Part shown: in pieces, positions 1-16,296 of the stretch
Position numbering within the stretch: position 1 is the first letter of the stretch
How the letters are laid out: each line of letters opens with the position of its first letter
NCBI RefSeq assembly: GCF_964340395.1
Contig: NC_135553.1
Coordinates: forward strand, 11,546,001 to 11,610,000
Source of the DNA: Glandiceps talaboti
Taxonomy: Eukaryota > Hemichordata > Enteropneusta > Spengelidae
Length of the DNA stretch: 64,000 bases
Direction: 5' to 3'
The notes under the pieces: generated by a model
Database searches by the model: none
The model's input: the letters and a program-made list of their open reading frames with translations, nothing else
What the model was told of the DNA's origin: nothing
Made by a program: the position numbers and the translations under genes

Positions 1-3000
1 TCATTTGACTTCCAAGTGTTTATTATACATTGTGAATTTACAAGGGTATCATTTTCCTGTAAAGGTTCACGTTAAAGGATGTAGTGATACATAAGATTGT
101 GTTGTACCCGAAAGCGTAGCTGGGTTATTATCGAGCTTATAGATTATATACAGTGTTATGTGGAATATTCAATACCTTTATTAATGATTAACAACTCTTG
201 TTATCATTATTAATCATAGATAAGGTGTTTTTTCTGCAGGTCCCATTCCATTCAACAAGGAAAGATGACATTTTGCTTGAAGTAATTACTCAAAACTTAA
301 ATTATGAAAGTCATAAATGTTTTATCAAATTCTAGATAAGCACACACCATAAAGATTATTGCATAGCACATAGATACTGGCAATTTTAAATCGCTGTAAG
401 TCACCATGATGGATGTCTGTGCAATACAACTTGGGAAGTAATCCTAGAAATCTGATATTTAATCTATCGAAAGTATGAAAGGTTATTTTGATGTGAGTCA
501 TTGTGTACGAATTCAACGTTGTAGTTGAAACTCTGAATGGACAGGAGCTAGTATACTGCTCTGTGAATAGACTTGTGTGTGCGAGCTCCGTGTAACTACT
601 CGGCTTAATTGAGTGTATCGGGTAAATTCTAGTCATAAAATGACCACTAGCATTCTTATCATAAACATACCCACGTTGTTCAGTTGGTATCCAGCTGGGT
701 AATTACGGTCAGGTTGTAATCATATCTGTGTACACATGCTATTTCAAGATTTGACAGTTGGGAACTTTCACATTGTATATACAAAATTGAATATTTCTTT
801 ACTGATCCCACGAACATTAGACTCACTCTTATTTCAGTGATCTTACAGATTTGTCATGATTTTATAATAACTTGGACCAAGTAGCTAGGAGTTAAGCAAA
901 TGTCATAATCCCACTTTTACAACACACTTTTAATGGTTACATAAGACTAGATATTCACTGTCACAGAGCTGTCTGTTGACCACCTTATATCTGAAACAGG
1001 TTTTTTATAAGAAGTGGTCTTCTGTTGCTTTGGCAACATCAAGTCACGTTTTATGACTAATGTCTACCCAATACAATCAATTTAGTCTGACAAGTAAGGC
1101 AAAACCTCCCACACACCAGCCTGTCCAGAGCTGTAGTAGTGACCGTTTCGCGACGAATCATGTTTCTCAAATACACGAAAAAACATTTCACCCACGCATG
1201 CGTATCAGCCAACATTTGAGCTTTGAATGACATTGTACATATACTTAGACAACGTTATGTCGTCGTAAGGTATACGGAGTCTAACGCAAGGAAACATTTC
1301 GAATTGTTTGATCGTACTTGTAAGTCAAACCCTTCGTTATACAATTTTATTTGTAATGATGTTAATTCCATTGATTTTGTGTTTTAGGGCAAGCGCCTAG
1401 AATCCCCCCCCCCCCCTTACACAAATTGGCTAAATCATTGATAGCTTAGAAATGCATTACGCACGGTGGTCCGCGCTTGGAAACACAATTACAATATGTT
1501 GCATTGTTGGTGTATATATTTTCAGATATATGTGTTGCGTATTTCATATCTCAGTTTTGCTATGATATATTTACCACTTTCGTGAGTAAAGTTGATAAAT
1601 GTATTGTTCACATATACACACACACACACACAAAGGGAAAGAAAAAGAAGGAGACAGTCGATTACACATTATCTTTTGGCGGAGAAAAACTCAATTATAG
1701 TTTGAGTATACGTCTTTTGAACTTAACAGTTTTTTTGCCTCGCAGCCATTAGGGTATGTACAAGAAAAAGGTGAATGGCAGCTGTGAATAATTGATGAAT
1801 ATCTCAGAACTCTGGCACCAGTAAATTTGTTTCAAACATAAGCCTGCAACACGTAAACTTATAGCTCATCTACGAAAAAAAACGTTCGCATGGACATGAA
1901 ACCGATCAACGAGATACTATACTGGTCATCGTGAAATATTGCTGTTGCAGCTGCTAATATTATTCTAGTAATACTGACAGATTCCAAGTGTCAGATTCAG
2001 TAATTTACGATACAATGAGTTATTTTTCATCACGAGAATACCTTAATAAGTATGATGTTCGAAAGGTACCTGTAAACCCCCGCCGAGAGACATTTCTATC
2101 ATCTGTTGTAGCGACATCTATTTTAGCTCCGGGGATTTTTATTCCTTTGAGACCAGGTGTTGCTTCAATCTATATCAATCTAATTTGAAAAGTTATTCCC
2201 ATACCATTTCCGTTATCATTTACATTGATACTATCATAATTATTTGATGTACTTGGTGTGCCTAAATACACTCACGGAGGTGGTATTAATCTTACTGTCT
2301 AGCTGTCTGTCCGTACCTGTTCAATCTCACATTTTGTAAATGAAGACATGTTGCCTCTATAATGAATGCAAAGGACATTGTAAGAGTACACCCTCTGGGA
2401 TTTCCTTGAATTGGAGGAGATAGCTAGCGAATGCTGTAGTAGTGTTGTCTGACCTATTATATGCTTCATAAATTTGCAGAAACCCCTTCATGGTATTGTG
2501 AAGTGTGCAAAGTATATCTAATAAGACAACTTGTGAGTATAGTGTAAAAGAAATTTTGAAACGTATAATAGTGGCCTGTGAGTGGACATCATCTTTACGT
2601 ATTAATAAAACTTACGTCATTAATGTATTCTCAATGGTGACGTCACAGTATGATCTGTTATTATTTATTTATCTATCTACCCATCTATGAAACAAAGCCG
2701 ACAGAGACTTAAGTGGCGATATAATAGATTTATATTTTCTATCAGAAATGAAAGATTAACATCCAAAATGGTCCAGATAGTGGAAGGTATAGTAGGAGGA
2801 CTACTACGCTCTATGTATGTAACACAAGGTAAAACCTTGTAAAATGTGTCTCAATGATTCATAGTTGAATCATGTACATTTGTATGATTACATGTAATAT
2901 GATTTAAAATGAAATAGATATAAAGTCCATTTCTGTAATCCTATCTCACCCCTGACTGTTTCAACTCAAGTGTCAGTGTTACAGATTCATACAGTTATTG

Positions 3001-5714
3001 TTTTCAGTAAAATCGTATATAAATAATCGAATGTGTTAGTAGGATAACGTGAAGCAGGCAGTGGGGTTTTTTTCGAGTCGATAATAAACTCTCCGTGGGA
3101 GCTACAAGTACATGTATACACTTGCGACACTGTTTTAAAAATAGACACGTGTATTGCCATCCGTACATACTGTCCTTCAAGTGGCAAATTCTGTTCAGCT
3201 ATGCACATAGTTGAGATATTCTGCATGATGTTTTTTTACAGTCATTGAAGAAATGTTTGTTTTCGTATTCGTCAAATTTAGGGTAAAGTTCAAATATTCA
3301 GTTCATTGTTGATAATCATATAGTTGTAATGCTTTCGGATGACCAATCCCATGTCATTGTTAATTAATATATTTTTAGGAAAAGAATAAAATATTGTTGG
3401 AGGAGCCAGAAAACAAAGATATTATATATCATTCAAGTACCCGTTTATGGGTTTTCATAGTGCTTCGTATTTTTTAGTAGAATAACGCCTTGAACTTTAA
3501 TCGCAATGTTCTAATCACACTCTCGATATGTACTCAGGGGAATGTATAACATAGTTGTATTATCAAGAGATTCAAACCTAATTTTCACGGTTTAATGGTG
3601 ATTATTGATACATGCATTGCCTGGCCTTGACTATCTTCTGTTAGGGCATACATCCAGGACATAAACTACTTTCATTAAAATAACCCCAACGGAAGGTCTC
3701 GTGAAAGCTTAGGTTGTAAGGATACGGCAATCGTCTTATGAGGTTGGGTTTTCCATGCTGGGTCAAATGTGATGGCTGGGCAGAATTGCTTAGTATTGGC
3801 AGTTTGTCTTTGAAATGATTTGACCGTTTGTTATTATCTATTCAGCTCTGCGGTAATGTGACTCGTTAATTTCGTTGCTTTTTTTAATTTTCATTGCTCT
3901 ATTTCTCAAAATAAAAACTGTTTGAATATTTTGAGTGACATTCTCATGTCTGTAATCGTATTACAATTATTATGATGTGCGACTTAATCAAACGATTACC
4001 AGAATTCTCATTTCCTAGCATATATCAGTCGGATAAACTAGATAAGAACGGTAAATATGAATCTGAATACCCATAAATCTTCTGTTTAGCTCACCTCGGT
4101 CTTTTTATTTGTGACAGGAATGTCAGCTATAAAGATTACGATGCAAAGTTGGTCATTATACACAAATTGCGAACATAAAAAAGAAATGTACGAATAGAGG
4201 TCTTTTGTCCCCTCTCTACTGACTGAGAACTAAGTAGCCTTTCTAAGGATATGCAATCACTATAGAAACAAAACTAAGTCCATTCTTGTCAGATGGTAAA
4301 TGGTGTACGAATTGATTGCCTATTTGGAAAAGGAGCTATGTTCTGCAAAGAAGAATTGTAGGTGGAGCGCCAAGTAGACTAGGCTATCACAAAAACTCAT
4401 GTCTATCAAGACAGAGTTGAAAAACATTCACGGGTCATGACAAACTGTAGGAAAACATTACATCCCCCGCATAAACTTTAGATGTAGCAAGTTTCTTTTA
4501 CGACTAAATGACTATTCATTGGCAAGAAACTTCTCTGATATTTGATGATGTGACCGTTTCGCTACCTTTATTCGGCGGTCATTCTTCAGTTCGGTAGATT
4601 ACAAACAGAATGGCTAAAAGACTATTCTTATAAGTGACATTTTTGTCACAAATAAAAAAGACTAGAGCAAGCTGAAATGAGGGTTTCTGTCTTTTCATAT
4701 TGTTATTTACCGATCTTATCTCGCACTAAAATAGGCCCGAACATTGACGATGTTAGGTAAACAAATATGTTGTGCCGACAAGCGGGCAATGACAAGTGCA
4801 AGGGCACAACGTCGAACATTTCTACTCATAGCATATACAACATGGGGTGTATTAAGCTGCAGATACTATAATATCACGGTCGTAAACTAAATAGTCGTTT
4901 TTTACTGCATGTTTCCTCTCCATGGACCCAAGAATACAAGGTAAAGCTTAATACCTGTGACTGAGCATTACGTACAATAGCTGCGGAAAGCAAACACAGC
5001 AATAAAAGAAAATCAATAACCGGTATTAAATATCACTTTCTCCAGAATTTGCTTAATAAATCCCACAGAATTGCCTTTCCCTAAATAAACCCGTGAATGT
5101 TTGTTCCTTTGTATTTCACTCCTGCTTGATATTTGGAACTCTGTGGAACATGCATATGCTAAATCAACTACTTAGTGTAAAAATAAAATTGTATGGTTCC
5201 TGTTACATTCATTTTTAACTAGGTAGGGTAGGTAGATTTAAAAAAAAAAAATAATTTATATGTGAGTGTCTAGTTCAGGTAGTTATGTATATATGGTCTC
5301 TGTTTTATTGGCTTCTTCTCATCATCAGATTTACAGCCATTACAGATTTGAAGAACAGCTTCATATTGTCTTTTTCAGTTGACGTCTGTTTTCGCATCCA
5401 CTATTTCTTCACAATTTTCTTATTTTTTTCTCGAATATGTAAAAAACAGTTTAGGGTCGGCGTGAAAAACTAGGTGGGGTAGGGTAACCGGAACCAACAA
5501 CTTTTTTATTTGGCCTTAACAGGGTGCGGGTGATATCTGCTAACATCATATGGCATTTATTCCTACTTAACGAGCACCAAATTGTAAATATTTTACAAGT
5601 TCTTGTTTGCATACCGACATAAAGTCTTTCATAATATATCAGGGTATTCAAACTATATAGCTCTTCATTCTTCATCACGAAGAAAACATCAAAGTCCTGC
5701 TTCTTTTAGTTATC

Positions 5715-5784
<70 letters not shown>

Positions 5785-5790
5785 TAGATA
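5715..5790. repeat. (CAGA)n microsatellite
   Basis: About 17 uninterrupted CAGA units that pass into GATA at the right end. The open frame reading through it encodes only a TDRQ repeat and is not credible as a gene. Confidence 0.95.
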
Positions 5791-6847
5791 TAAAGGCAGG
5801 AGAGAGATGGAGAAAGACCAGAAGTCACGTACTCTTCTTCTGAACTACACTGGTATAAATAAAACATGACGATTTGGTCTCAAGAAAGGAAAATCATCAA
5901 TGGGTTGAGCAATGTAGGTCCCACATGGTTAAATGCAAGCTGGGGGACATAATACTTTGATCATATTTCGCTCTGTGTTTTATTGCAATATCATTCATGT
6001 CTTCTGATAGTTATTATCCGCGTTAAAGGCATAACTCCCTGGTGCCTGGCACCCTATTTTGCATCTGACTGACTGTATGTTTTGGAGGTGGCGAACATGT
6101 GGTGACTCACTGGCAAGTAATCACCAAAATATTAACATTCCCTATCTGGGTTGTTCACCTGCAAATATCGCATATTTGAATAATCCTGAGAGACACACAA
6201 TCTGAACAGCTGTTTGCAGGAGAATTTGTCTCAGTTTGAAAGTTTTTTACATTCTATGATACAAACTGATTCATATATTCAACTAATTAATGTATCAAGT
6301 TACAATCCTACGACATTCACAAACGATGTGTGCATGATTCATGACCTGTGTGTTTCCCAGAGTACAGAAAAAAGCTGAAAGGTCAAAGCCAATCATTTGG
6401 CAAGTTGAGTTTGTTGTTTAACTTAATACTAGACAATAGCATTTTACAGCTGAACACAGCAGGAATGTATGGAAGTGTGCCTTACAACCTGAATTATCGT
6501 AAACAAATCTCTCGTACTGTATTCAGCAGCAGGCAAGTAACACATCAACCTCAACTTGTGATATAATCAGCTTTGATGACGAATGTTTATATCACATACA
6601 GCCTTTACGGCGATTTCTCCCTTTTTGTACTATATATATTACAATGTAAGTACGTTCCATGATGATGAGACACAAAAAGACGCAAAGTAGAAACATATCC
6701 CCCAACGTATGGTGCCATCAGTTTAATTAATCAGCTTACAATCAAGAAAGGATAACACATGGTAATATACCTTCAAATGCATAAATTATTCATCATTCTT
6801 ACAACTCGTAGAGTAAATATGACAACAGCCCTTCTTAATGATTATAT

Positions 6848-7200
6848 ACAAATGCTAGCTGCACTAGCTGCAACGTTTACGTTTTTGAAACGGTATTTGT
6901 TAGATATGATAATTTGCTCGTAATAATATACACATTGAACAGTATTGAATCATCTGTAGGTAAACGCATACGTGTAGTTGCTCACATAATGGTAAAGAAA
7001 ATCCAGATTTTCAGGTCCCCACCCTAAAGTAAGCACCGCCGCCCCTCCCACGCGATCACGATTTCAACTTGTTGCTGTACTAATTATCGACAAAACCAAC
7101 TTGTAATTGGCATGTGCGATGTCTAATTATTGGCATTTGAACAATATATTGAATATATTGGTAGTTGTCAAATCGAACAATAGCACTCTCGACCGTTACT
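6848..7200. repeat. Dispersed repeat, family A copy
   Basis: Shares several blocks in the same order with 40258-40640: a left end reading 'agctg..ctagctgcaac', a middle block 'attgaatcatctgt', and a right block 'tctaattattgg' followed by 'gaatatattg'. A third copy at 28051-28388 has inverted ends. Likely a non-autonomous mobile element; no coding capacity seen. Confidence 0.6.
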
Positions 7201-10200
7201 ACTTTAAAGATAAAAGTTCAGAATTGGTTTACTAGCTGCATGTTGGGTGACACAGCACGACAAACAATCCATTTGATTGTTTTGTTTTTCTTTTATATTG
7301 GAATTGAATCATTCCAACTTATGCGGTCAGTGTAATGTGAATTTATTTAACGCTATAAAAAAAATCATGTATTAAGCTGAATAGACCTGTTAAATGGTAA
7401 TTGATGATTGCAACGGGTGATTCAAGTGCAATTACTGTTAAGGAGAATGCATCAAAAGTCTTAATATTGATTATATAACACGCGCAAGCCACTTTGAACA
7501 GAAAATATGAGATTTATACCCTTGGCGTTCTACGTCATGAACAACGTGCATCTACTTCATTGTTCTGTGATGGACGAAATATATGAGTCAGGACTTACAC
7601 ATAAGCACCGTTATTTCCTCCAGGTATTCTTAAGAACGTCTAATTTTACTAAATTGCCAAGTATATAATGCTTCCCAGTTGTCAGTCATCGATCTGAGAG
7701 TATACTTTACCGTTCTCATATATCACTACGTGTCAAGTAGTTTGACGACGTGGAGTGAAATACGCAGCACATCACAAAAAATATATCTTCAACATACGAC
7801 TTAAGTTTCTGAAAGGCTGCTGTGTCGTAGTGTTTGATCGAGAACAAACTGACAATCTTATCCTAGACGTGCTAATATCTGAAGAATGGGTGCATATTTC
7901 CGGTTCCAAGATGCATTGCGCGAGAGCACGTCGCTTATTTTGTTATATTTAGTCTTGTTTTGTCTTTATTATGTTTGAAATAACATTTTCACCTTGAAAT
8001 GACGGAAGAACAAGTTGACCTCTTTGATTATGAATGATTTTATAAAACAAAGACTAAACACCATCAATGACAGAGAAGGATTTTACGGGTGAACGGCCAG
8101 AGAACAACCAACCAACCCCCAACCCCCCTCCCCCACCACCACCCCCTGAGTAGCGAGTGCAAACCCCTCAACGCGTACACAATACATGGCATTGCGGAGA
8201 GACGCGCAGTGCATATTGGAACCGGCAACAGGTTTATTGCTGTACTATTAAACTGACGGTTTTTAAGGCAGTGACTTCATAATATCGAATGGCTGACTCC
8301 ATTTAATTGTTTGAATTTCTAGAGATTTAGGAGGATATGTATGTATTGGATTACCGCTTATTAAAGCAATATGTCAAAAGGAACAATTTTCGTACCTTTG
8401 ATGCTGTGTATGTTGACTGGGTGAACTCGTGTTTTTTACAAATCAGATATAAACCTAATGTAATCTTGAGTTAATAATTAAGTTAAAACTTATTGTTTTG
8501 TATGCATTATTGAAAATGCAAATTTATAGTGTGCACATGTGATATAGAATTATCAAAACTAATTGGGCTTTTTATTTTCAAAGCTCTTTGTATTTCTTAT
8601 GTGGCAATTTGAAAGTGATGAGTTCTTCTCTATACGAAAGAAAATTCTCATTTAAAAAAAATAGTGTATGCATGTGTGGTTGTTCTAGTACCTCCTGTCC
8701 ACGCTCCAAGGAAAATACATTTTCTGTCTGTTTGAATAAAGCCTCGTAGTTCGTGATAGATGTAGTACAGCTGTAGTGTAGTGCGTAATTAGCCATCTAA
8801 GTTCAAGATAGTTAACATTATAAAACAACTCAGCCACTTCAGACACAAATTTCTGTGGTACAATATTTCACGCCGCTATGTGTGGCACGTAGAATGAAAT
8901 CATATGGTCGGCAGATGTAAATACAATTAGAAGAATGTTTCAATACCATGCATTATTAGCCTGAAGGTGGTCAAGCGAAAGAATTAATTGATTTGATCTG
9001 CCTGACTTCTTCGAAATGAATCAATAGACATCCTTAACAGGAATCGCCTACCTCTTTGCAATGCCTAGCATGTTGTACATGGTTGCTAGGCGAGACTGAA
9101 CAAATAAAAAAGTATTCACTGATCACTCTTTGTCGCAAAACCCACATCAAAGACATTCCCAAGAATGTCTAACGCTGATCATGTTGGGTTTCGGTAAAAG
9201 GAGAGAGAAAAATCGTTACTGGTGTGTTTGTGGTAACAGTATAGCATGATACTCCCTGTGTTCTTTTATGCTTCAAAGCTAGAGCCGTGAATTGTACGTC
9301 TGTCTCCATTTGCTAATACTCTCCTAACAGAAGGTATAGACTTACTGAAATCAGAACACCTTATCAATGCGTTTGTAGGCTATTGTGGACTTTAAATTGT
9401 CTATGATAATAGCTCTCCGCTGCTTGATAATTTACCCTTAGTATCAAAAGTGTGAGTTGGACATGCAAATATTTTCCATCGACGAAATGAAGCCTTTATT
9501 TGCATATGAAAAGGAAATGTGGCAACGTACATGTATGGATTCGGAAGAGTGGCAACGTACAGACAAGCGCTCCACGCAGTGGACATCAATGATCAAACTC
9601 TGACGAACGCCATACATGATGTTCCAATGAAATATATTTCAATGTCTACTAGTGTAAGGCTTGAATTGCATGTACTCTTTTTAAAAAGCAATGTTCGATG
9701 AAAACAAAACCTATGATTGTACATGTATTGATGTAGGCATACTCTGATGATGAGGACTTTTCTTACTATATAGGAAGAAGAAGGGACCAATTTATTTAGA
9801 AAACGGAAAATAACGTGACCTTGTTTGTGTACATTGTTTTGGCCAAAGTGCATTTTGCATGGTAAATTCAAAACATGTATGCCACTCACACACCTCACTG
9901 TGAGTATCGATAAACATGAATTTGGAATGGAGATTGTTACACTGCTGCAATGTGATGGGACACCTCACTGTCCTACAAGCACCTTCTCTATACACACACA
10001 CACCACTAAACATACAGTATGCGAGGTATTATAATCTGTGCGTATATATATCACTAGGGGTGCTACATTCGATGCATAGTAAACTATAAATAATGATACA
10101 TTTTCGCTTTCCTTGTCATACTGGGACGGATTAGTCATATTGGGACTGATTAAGTTAGGGTTTTACCGTTTTAATCATTTTCCTAAATCCGTGTTCGTTT

Positions 10201-11057
10201 GCTAGACACTATTAAGACGTCTGAAATCACCCCGGCCTTTGAAACAATTACACTTTGTGGAAAGGTCAGACCGTGAAATGGATTATATGTATCCGTGTAA
10301 TTCCTTACACGTAGGCCAACCATATCTATTTCTTTGATCTATCGCTAGGTACCGAGGTACCATATTTGAAGAAAATTTCGGAATTTAACAAAAAAAGTCA
10401 GCGCCAGTCTTATTTTTTAATCTGTATTCACTGAAAAAATGTGATTCTATTATTGACTTTAAAAATTAAGTTTTCAAAGTAACAAAAAGCGCACAAAAAA
10501 TAATACATTTCTAGTTGCGAAAGGTTCATCGCCAGTAGTGTGAATACACATTTTCGTATTTCTCTGTAGAATTCAAACTTAGTTATCGTTGCAGTTCCAT
10601 TAAATGGAGATAAATTACGTTACCTTTCATTGAATTCACAACTATTTCGATTGCTTTGAAGTGTCCTAGAACACATATTCCCTCATTACTTGTAAATTTC
10701 TATTGCCACTGTATTTTAATAGGTATATTTATTGGTCGAGATGACTATGGGAGTCCTTTAGGGAAATACAAGATGGATACTGGGAGCTGAAATTGGAGGT
10801 GTTGACCCCAATCCTTGTTCTTGTTTATTAATTTCCTGGCATACGCTTGAGTTGACTAATTTCAATAAGGTCACCATAAGGGCCCAACATTTTATGCTGC
10901 CTGGTTATTAGGTACTTTATTTTCAACGCTGATAGTTACAAGCCATGCATTTGACTTTTGGTGTACAAATCCCAGTGCCACTATTTAGTGTATGTGTGAG
11001 TGTGAACGCAAAAAATATGTACAGTTAGATATAAGCTTTAGATCTGTTGATTGGAAG

Positions 11058-11314
11058 CACACACACGCTCACACACGCGCGAGCGCGCACGCGTGCACGC
11101 ACACACACATGTATGTGTGCATGTATGTGTGTGTATACATTTACATGTATGTATGTATATCGTGTATGTATGTATGTGTTGTGTGTGTGGATGTATGTGT
11201 GTGTACGTATGTATGTATGTATGTATGTGTGTGTGTGTGTGTGTGGATGAGTGTACGTACGTACGTACGTATGATGTGTATGTGAGTATGTATGTATGTA
11301 TGTATGTTTGTTTG
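11058..11314. repeat. CA/TG, TATG and TTTG simple-sequence tract
   Basis: A compound low-complexity tract: CA-rich at the left, then TG and TATG runs, a short ACGT run, and TTTG at the right end. All overlapping open frames in every phase come from the repeat and are not genes. Confidence 0.95.
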
Positions 11315-14300
11315 TTTGTTTGTAAGTGCTTTATGTGCTATATGAGTGTGTAATTTACTGTTAATGTACACTAATTATTTTTTTCAATTGGCGCCTAGTA
11401 AAACACCACTAGTGCAATTATGTTTATGTATGTGTCTCCTGTGTTTATCTATCCAGCCACCTACTCGACAGTTCTTATCAATGCTGTGATGAATGGGAGT
11501 CCCTATTAATATATAATGTCTATCCAATTCAATGACCGTTATAGGTTCGCTTGATTACCACGACAACCTTTATTTTGATGTGTATAGAATCGTTTATTCC
11601 CTCATCAGACATATAGAAAATTTTCAGACAGGATTGGACAATTTTAAATTATGTGATCTCTGTTGCCAGGGCGTTTACATTGTTGTATGTATTAAGCGTA
11701 CATATATAACAGTCAGGTAGCATTAGCAATACAATTAATAAGACCAGAATTTAATGATACTCAAAATATTCATTTATCGCAGTGTCGTGCGTTGATGGGC
11801 AAGTCCTCACTAAAGAATGGGATGAATTCTGGTTGGTCACGGTTGAATGTGTGTAGGATTGTGTCTTCTTACTTGACAATTTACGAAGAACCTAATGTAT
11901 CTGCATCTAAGCTGGAGGGCATTTAATGTTCTTGATTAGTTCAGGGAATTTCATTCCTGACTAGGGACCAGAGAACTACGTAACAGCCGACTCGTGGGCA
12001 GAATCGGGCTTTGTGCTACTGATCCTATGGTTTTTGATTGGTAATCGTACAATTAGACCATACAAGACGATTGTTGACATCGGTTTGTATGTTCACTGCC
12101 AATACAGCAAACAGTACGGATGTACGGACACAAAGTCGAGTGAGTAATTAGTATTTGATGTGTGTTGCTGTGGACGTGTTATCTGTAAACTAGTTCAATT
12201 GACTGCCAAAACCTTATGGATATCGTGAAATCGCCTATATAGAGAATATGGTAGGTGCTTCATTATCTACTGTTCGCCCATAAATAACAGGCTTTTTGAT
12301 TTCGAAGTGCCTCGTGTTCGTCTTGCCAAAATAAGATGACCTTCAGAGGAATCCTGAGCTATGTCATCAACCAGGGATATGTATTATCAGATGCAAGCAA
12401 AGTGGCGTTTATATAATATCATATTGCAAGTATATTAACCATGTAATCTTGACTTCAATTCGTGAGATTGTCTTCTCAAATATCACGGAAATTATAGAAA
12501 GTCATGAGTTGAGCTTTGCTTATATGATAAACAAGAAGAAACACTTTCTCGCGTATTTTGGTTGCTGAGAATTTTTGGTGTCGGTATACAAGCAAACCGA
12601 GAAGATTGGGTGTGTTTTAAAATACTAGTAACGAGTTTTATTTCATTTCCAAATTGTCACCAATTTCGATATTAAAGACGACCTTCAAATGAACAAAAAC
12701 GTGTATATTAAAATTACAGCTGTCGTTATATACTATACATGTAACACCCAAGCGAAGAACTATTGCATATAAAAAAACGAAGACTTTGCTCTCTCTTTTT
12801 AATGACAACTTTGAATAGGTTTACATTCTGCAAACTCATTTTGTGTTTTATGACATTCATATGTTGACATAGTAATATTTTGTAACTAGTACCAACATTT
12901 GGAAATGCTAATTTTATATCATTGACACAATTTGTAAAACCCAGACCCATGCAATTAATGGATAATTGCTAAGGTCTTGGCAACAATTGCAACTTCAAAA
13001 GGTAACGCACTCTAAAAATGAAATAAACCACTTGGTTTTACGAAAGAACCTTATGTTAGCGTTATTGAAGGTGACTTCCCATCATGTAAAATGCTTAGGT
13101 TATTGTTATTAATCCAGGCAGTATATTTTCTAATTCCACCTTTCTATGATGACCAGATGCATATTATAGCTGAAGACAACCCAGGCAATCCAATTTCATT
13201 TTTTGAATGTCACGATTATATAATAGCGAGTTAAACGTTGTTGCTAGCTAGCGGCGTACCACCGACTGAGCCTTTCCGTAAAATATGATTGAAGAGTACG
13301 TTTATTTTTTGGCGCTCATTTTTAATCGAAAAGTGCAATGATCCTTGCGAGTCGTCCTTTGCACAATTTGTTTTATTTGTTCGCGACTTGTTCTCTTTTA
13401 TATAGCCCTGTCTAATGAAGGAAAGATTAAATATTAAACAGAAAATCTCAAACAGAGATTTCTCAAGTGTACCGTTTTGGGGTTTGTCGTTCATCTTGAA
13501 TTGTTAATTGCATACCCACACTAGGTATTCCATGCTCGTCCTTACACTAGGGAAGCGTTTGCGGATTTAAAATAGGCCCAAGGGTCCAATGTGAAAATAC
13601 CAACTGCGTTGAACATCGTTAATATTACTGACGGCTATACTCAATGGTACCATTTATATCGACGGCTATTCGCGCGACTGTAATAATCTAACGATTCTTC
13701 ATTTTGTGAGAAATAGATCGGACTTGCGAATGCAAAATCGTATATTTCAAAGACTAAATCAAATTGATGATGATGTATGAGTTACAGTTTTGGCTAGTCT
13801 ATAACCAACACAACCATGCAGAGTCAATGATTTAGCCTAGGGTAATTTCGAGGTAGTCAAAGAATATGGTATCGATGTAAAGGGTAGTCGACGTTTAAGG
13901 TAACAGTTTTAAATGGGATTATGCCTGCGAGCCCGTATGGTATATATACGTGCTTGCTAATCTAGTAGGACGTGCAAGCGAAGCTAACAATAAAGTTAGA
14001 TTCGTCTCACAGGCTTACAGTTCCTAGGCTTGATTCAATTTAGCATGTATTGCTTTACTTCATTGCGAAATTAAGAGATTCTGAGTGGAAAATATATCCT
14101 CGCTATCAAGAAAATCAGGCTTGGTATACATTGCCATGCATACCTCATCACGCATACTTCTAAATCGTTAGAGGTAGTGACCAATGCGATGATAAATATA
14201 GAATTACTGCTGTTTTTTCAGTGACTATTACATAAATGCTTTCAACGTCAAAGCTAATTCTTATCATATCATTAAATATATTGGTCATCGAAATCGTTAG

Positions 14301-16296
14301 CTTACTAAGTATGTTATTTTTTTAAGTTAAAGGAGAACAAAATGTGTCGTGTCATAGTTACATACAGGATACCCCATGACCTGACGACAATTTTAAGAAT
14401 TATGAAAAGTTTTATTAGACTTTGAAAGATTAAAAACAATATACTATATATTGGTACGAAAGGAGAGAACATTACGTTTTCTATTCGGAAATTTTAGGTT
14501 TTCCATCGAAATTCAAAATGAATGTTGATAAAGTCCTATCTCATGGCATATCATGTCGGTCAGACTAAATTATTTATCGACTACTCAGCTTACTAGTATC
14601 CAGGTTCGGAAAAGTACAAGAAGCCAAGGCACAACACGTATTATAAGATAGCGTCGCATGACTCGAAATTGTACTGTTATTTTTTTGAAAAACGGCAGGT
14701 CGTCTTAGACTTTTGAAGGATAAAACCGGTCTCCTTATCTACTATTACGGTTTTTATCCCGAATATTAAGATATTCCGTCGGGGTTCCAAAGACTATATT
14801 GTATTTTTCATACCTTAGGTATAATATCACTGAGATAATACCGATCTGGAATAGAGATGTGTCGGCCTTTTTCTAATCAGTGTTCAGAATATAAGTACAA
14901 CTGTTACCCTCCTAGCTGATTAACGCTGGAAATGAATACCTGTAACGTTTGCATTGAATATTGCTGTGCAGGAAAATACAAATCTGATACTGTGCAGCCA
15001 TATATAATATAATAACGTGGACGATGCTTATCTTCAGCAAAGTCTATCGAGTCAAATGCTTCACTTCGCTTTCAGCAACCAGCTGAACGTCAAACCTTAA
15101 GCCTGAGCAGATGCAGATTATAGAATAGTACATGTAATTAGAGTCATGTATTTTATGCTGAGAACATTTCAAGGACATTGCAAATCTCATAGGACACATG
15201 ATTATGAAATAAAACGTATGAATATTGAAAATTCTACATATAATCGAAAATGAATAAGTCATGTTTTATATACATATAGCTATATCAAACTGAGCGATTT
15301 TACATACTGAGAGTTGTAACGTTTGTTCTGGAGGTGTAGATAAACTATACAGCTCTACATAATGTAGAGTCCACGTTGTTAAAATGGTCGTTGTCGATGG
15401 TAGCAAACGCTTTGATTAGTTTGTTTGGCTTTTGATGTTAACGACACAGCATTACTTCGATAACTTTCACTTCTTAGATAACGAACTGAGCAGTGACATT
15501 TAAGAATTACATTTTACTATCGGGGAAGACATTTATCATGCAACACATAATGGTTTCGATTACACTAACAAGAACGATGAAAGCAAGGGTGTGCAAGCTA
15601 CGTACAACCAGCAATAATCTTTGAAAAAATCATTGTGGTGTCATTTCTTATGCAATACATGTATGAAATATGTCTAGCTATACATAGCAAACGCCATAAT
15701 ACACTTTACAATCAAATGAAGGTCACCTTTCCTTTTACAACTCATTTCTCGTGCTTCACATCTAGGTACCCAGTAGCCATTGTGTACATGAGCTCTCCAA
15801 GACTGCTTGTAAATGCATGTATCTTACAAATGTTTTACTCTGTAATCAACCTACTTAATTTGACTGCATCTCTTATCGCTGTGTAATAAAGGAAACACTT
15901 CGTGGGCGTGATGGGTTTAGCAGGCCTGGCGTCTTGCAATAAGGCTTTCGGAGATTTGCGATATTTTTGAATGTACAAAATCATGAGTATACTTTCTGAA
16001 AATTGTTATGCATTGCCCGAATACCCCATGATTATTACGTCAGAATGTGACAGAGAGTAGAGCATGAAAATGTATGTTTTTGATGTGGAAATACACGTCG
16101 CTGGTTAAATTATGAGATTTCAACATAAACGATGAGTAAGGGAGCCTTAAGTAATTACAAGAGGGAGGGCCAGGGGAAGTCAAGCTCCACCTTGCTATAG
16201 TCCATTATGCTAAAAAGTGGCCCTCCTTCAATTTCCTTTCTCTAAGATATGACCTTCCCCTTTTAAAATATATCAATTTTTTTAAAAAAAACAGCA

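Noticed and set aside
10992-11371. Overlapping frames on both strands rich in Cys/Val/Tyr or His/Thr
   Set aside because: Pure translation of TG/TATG simple repeats.
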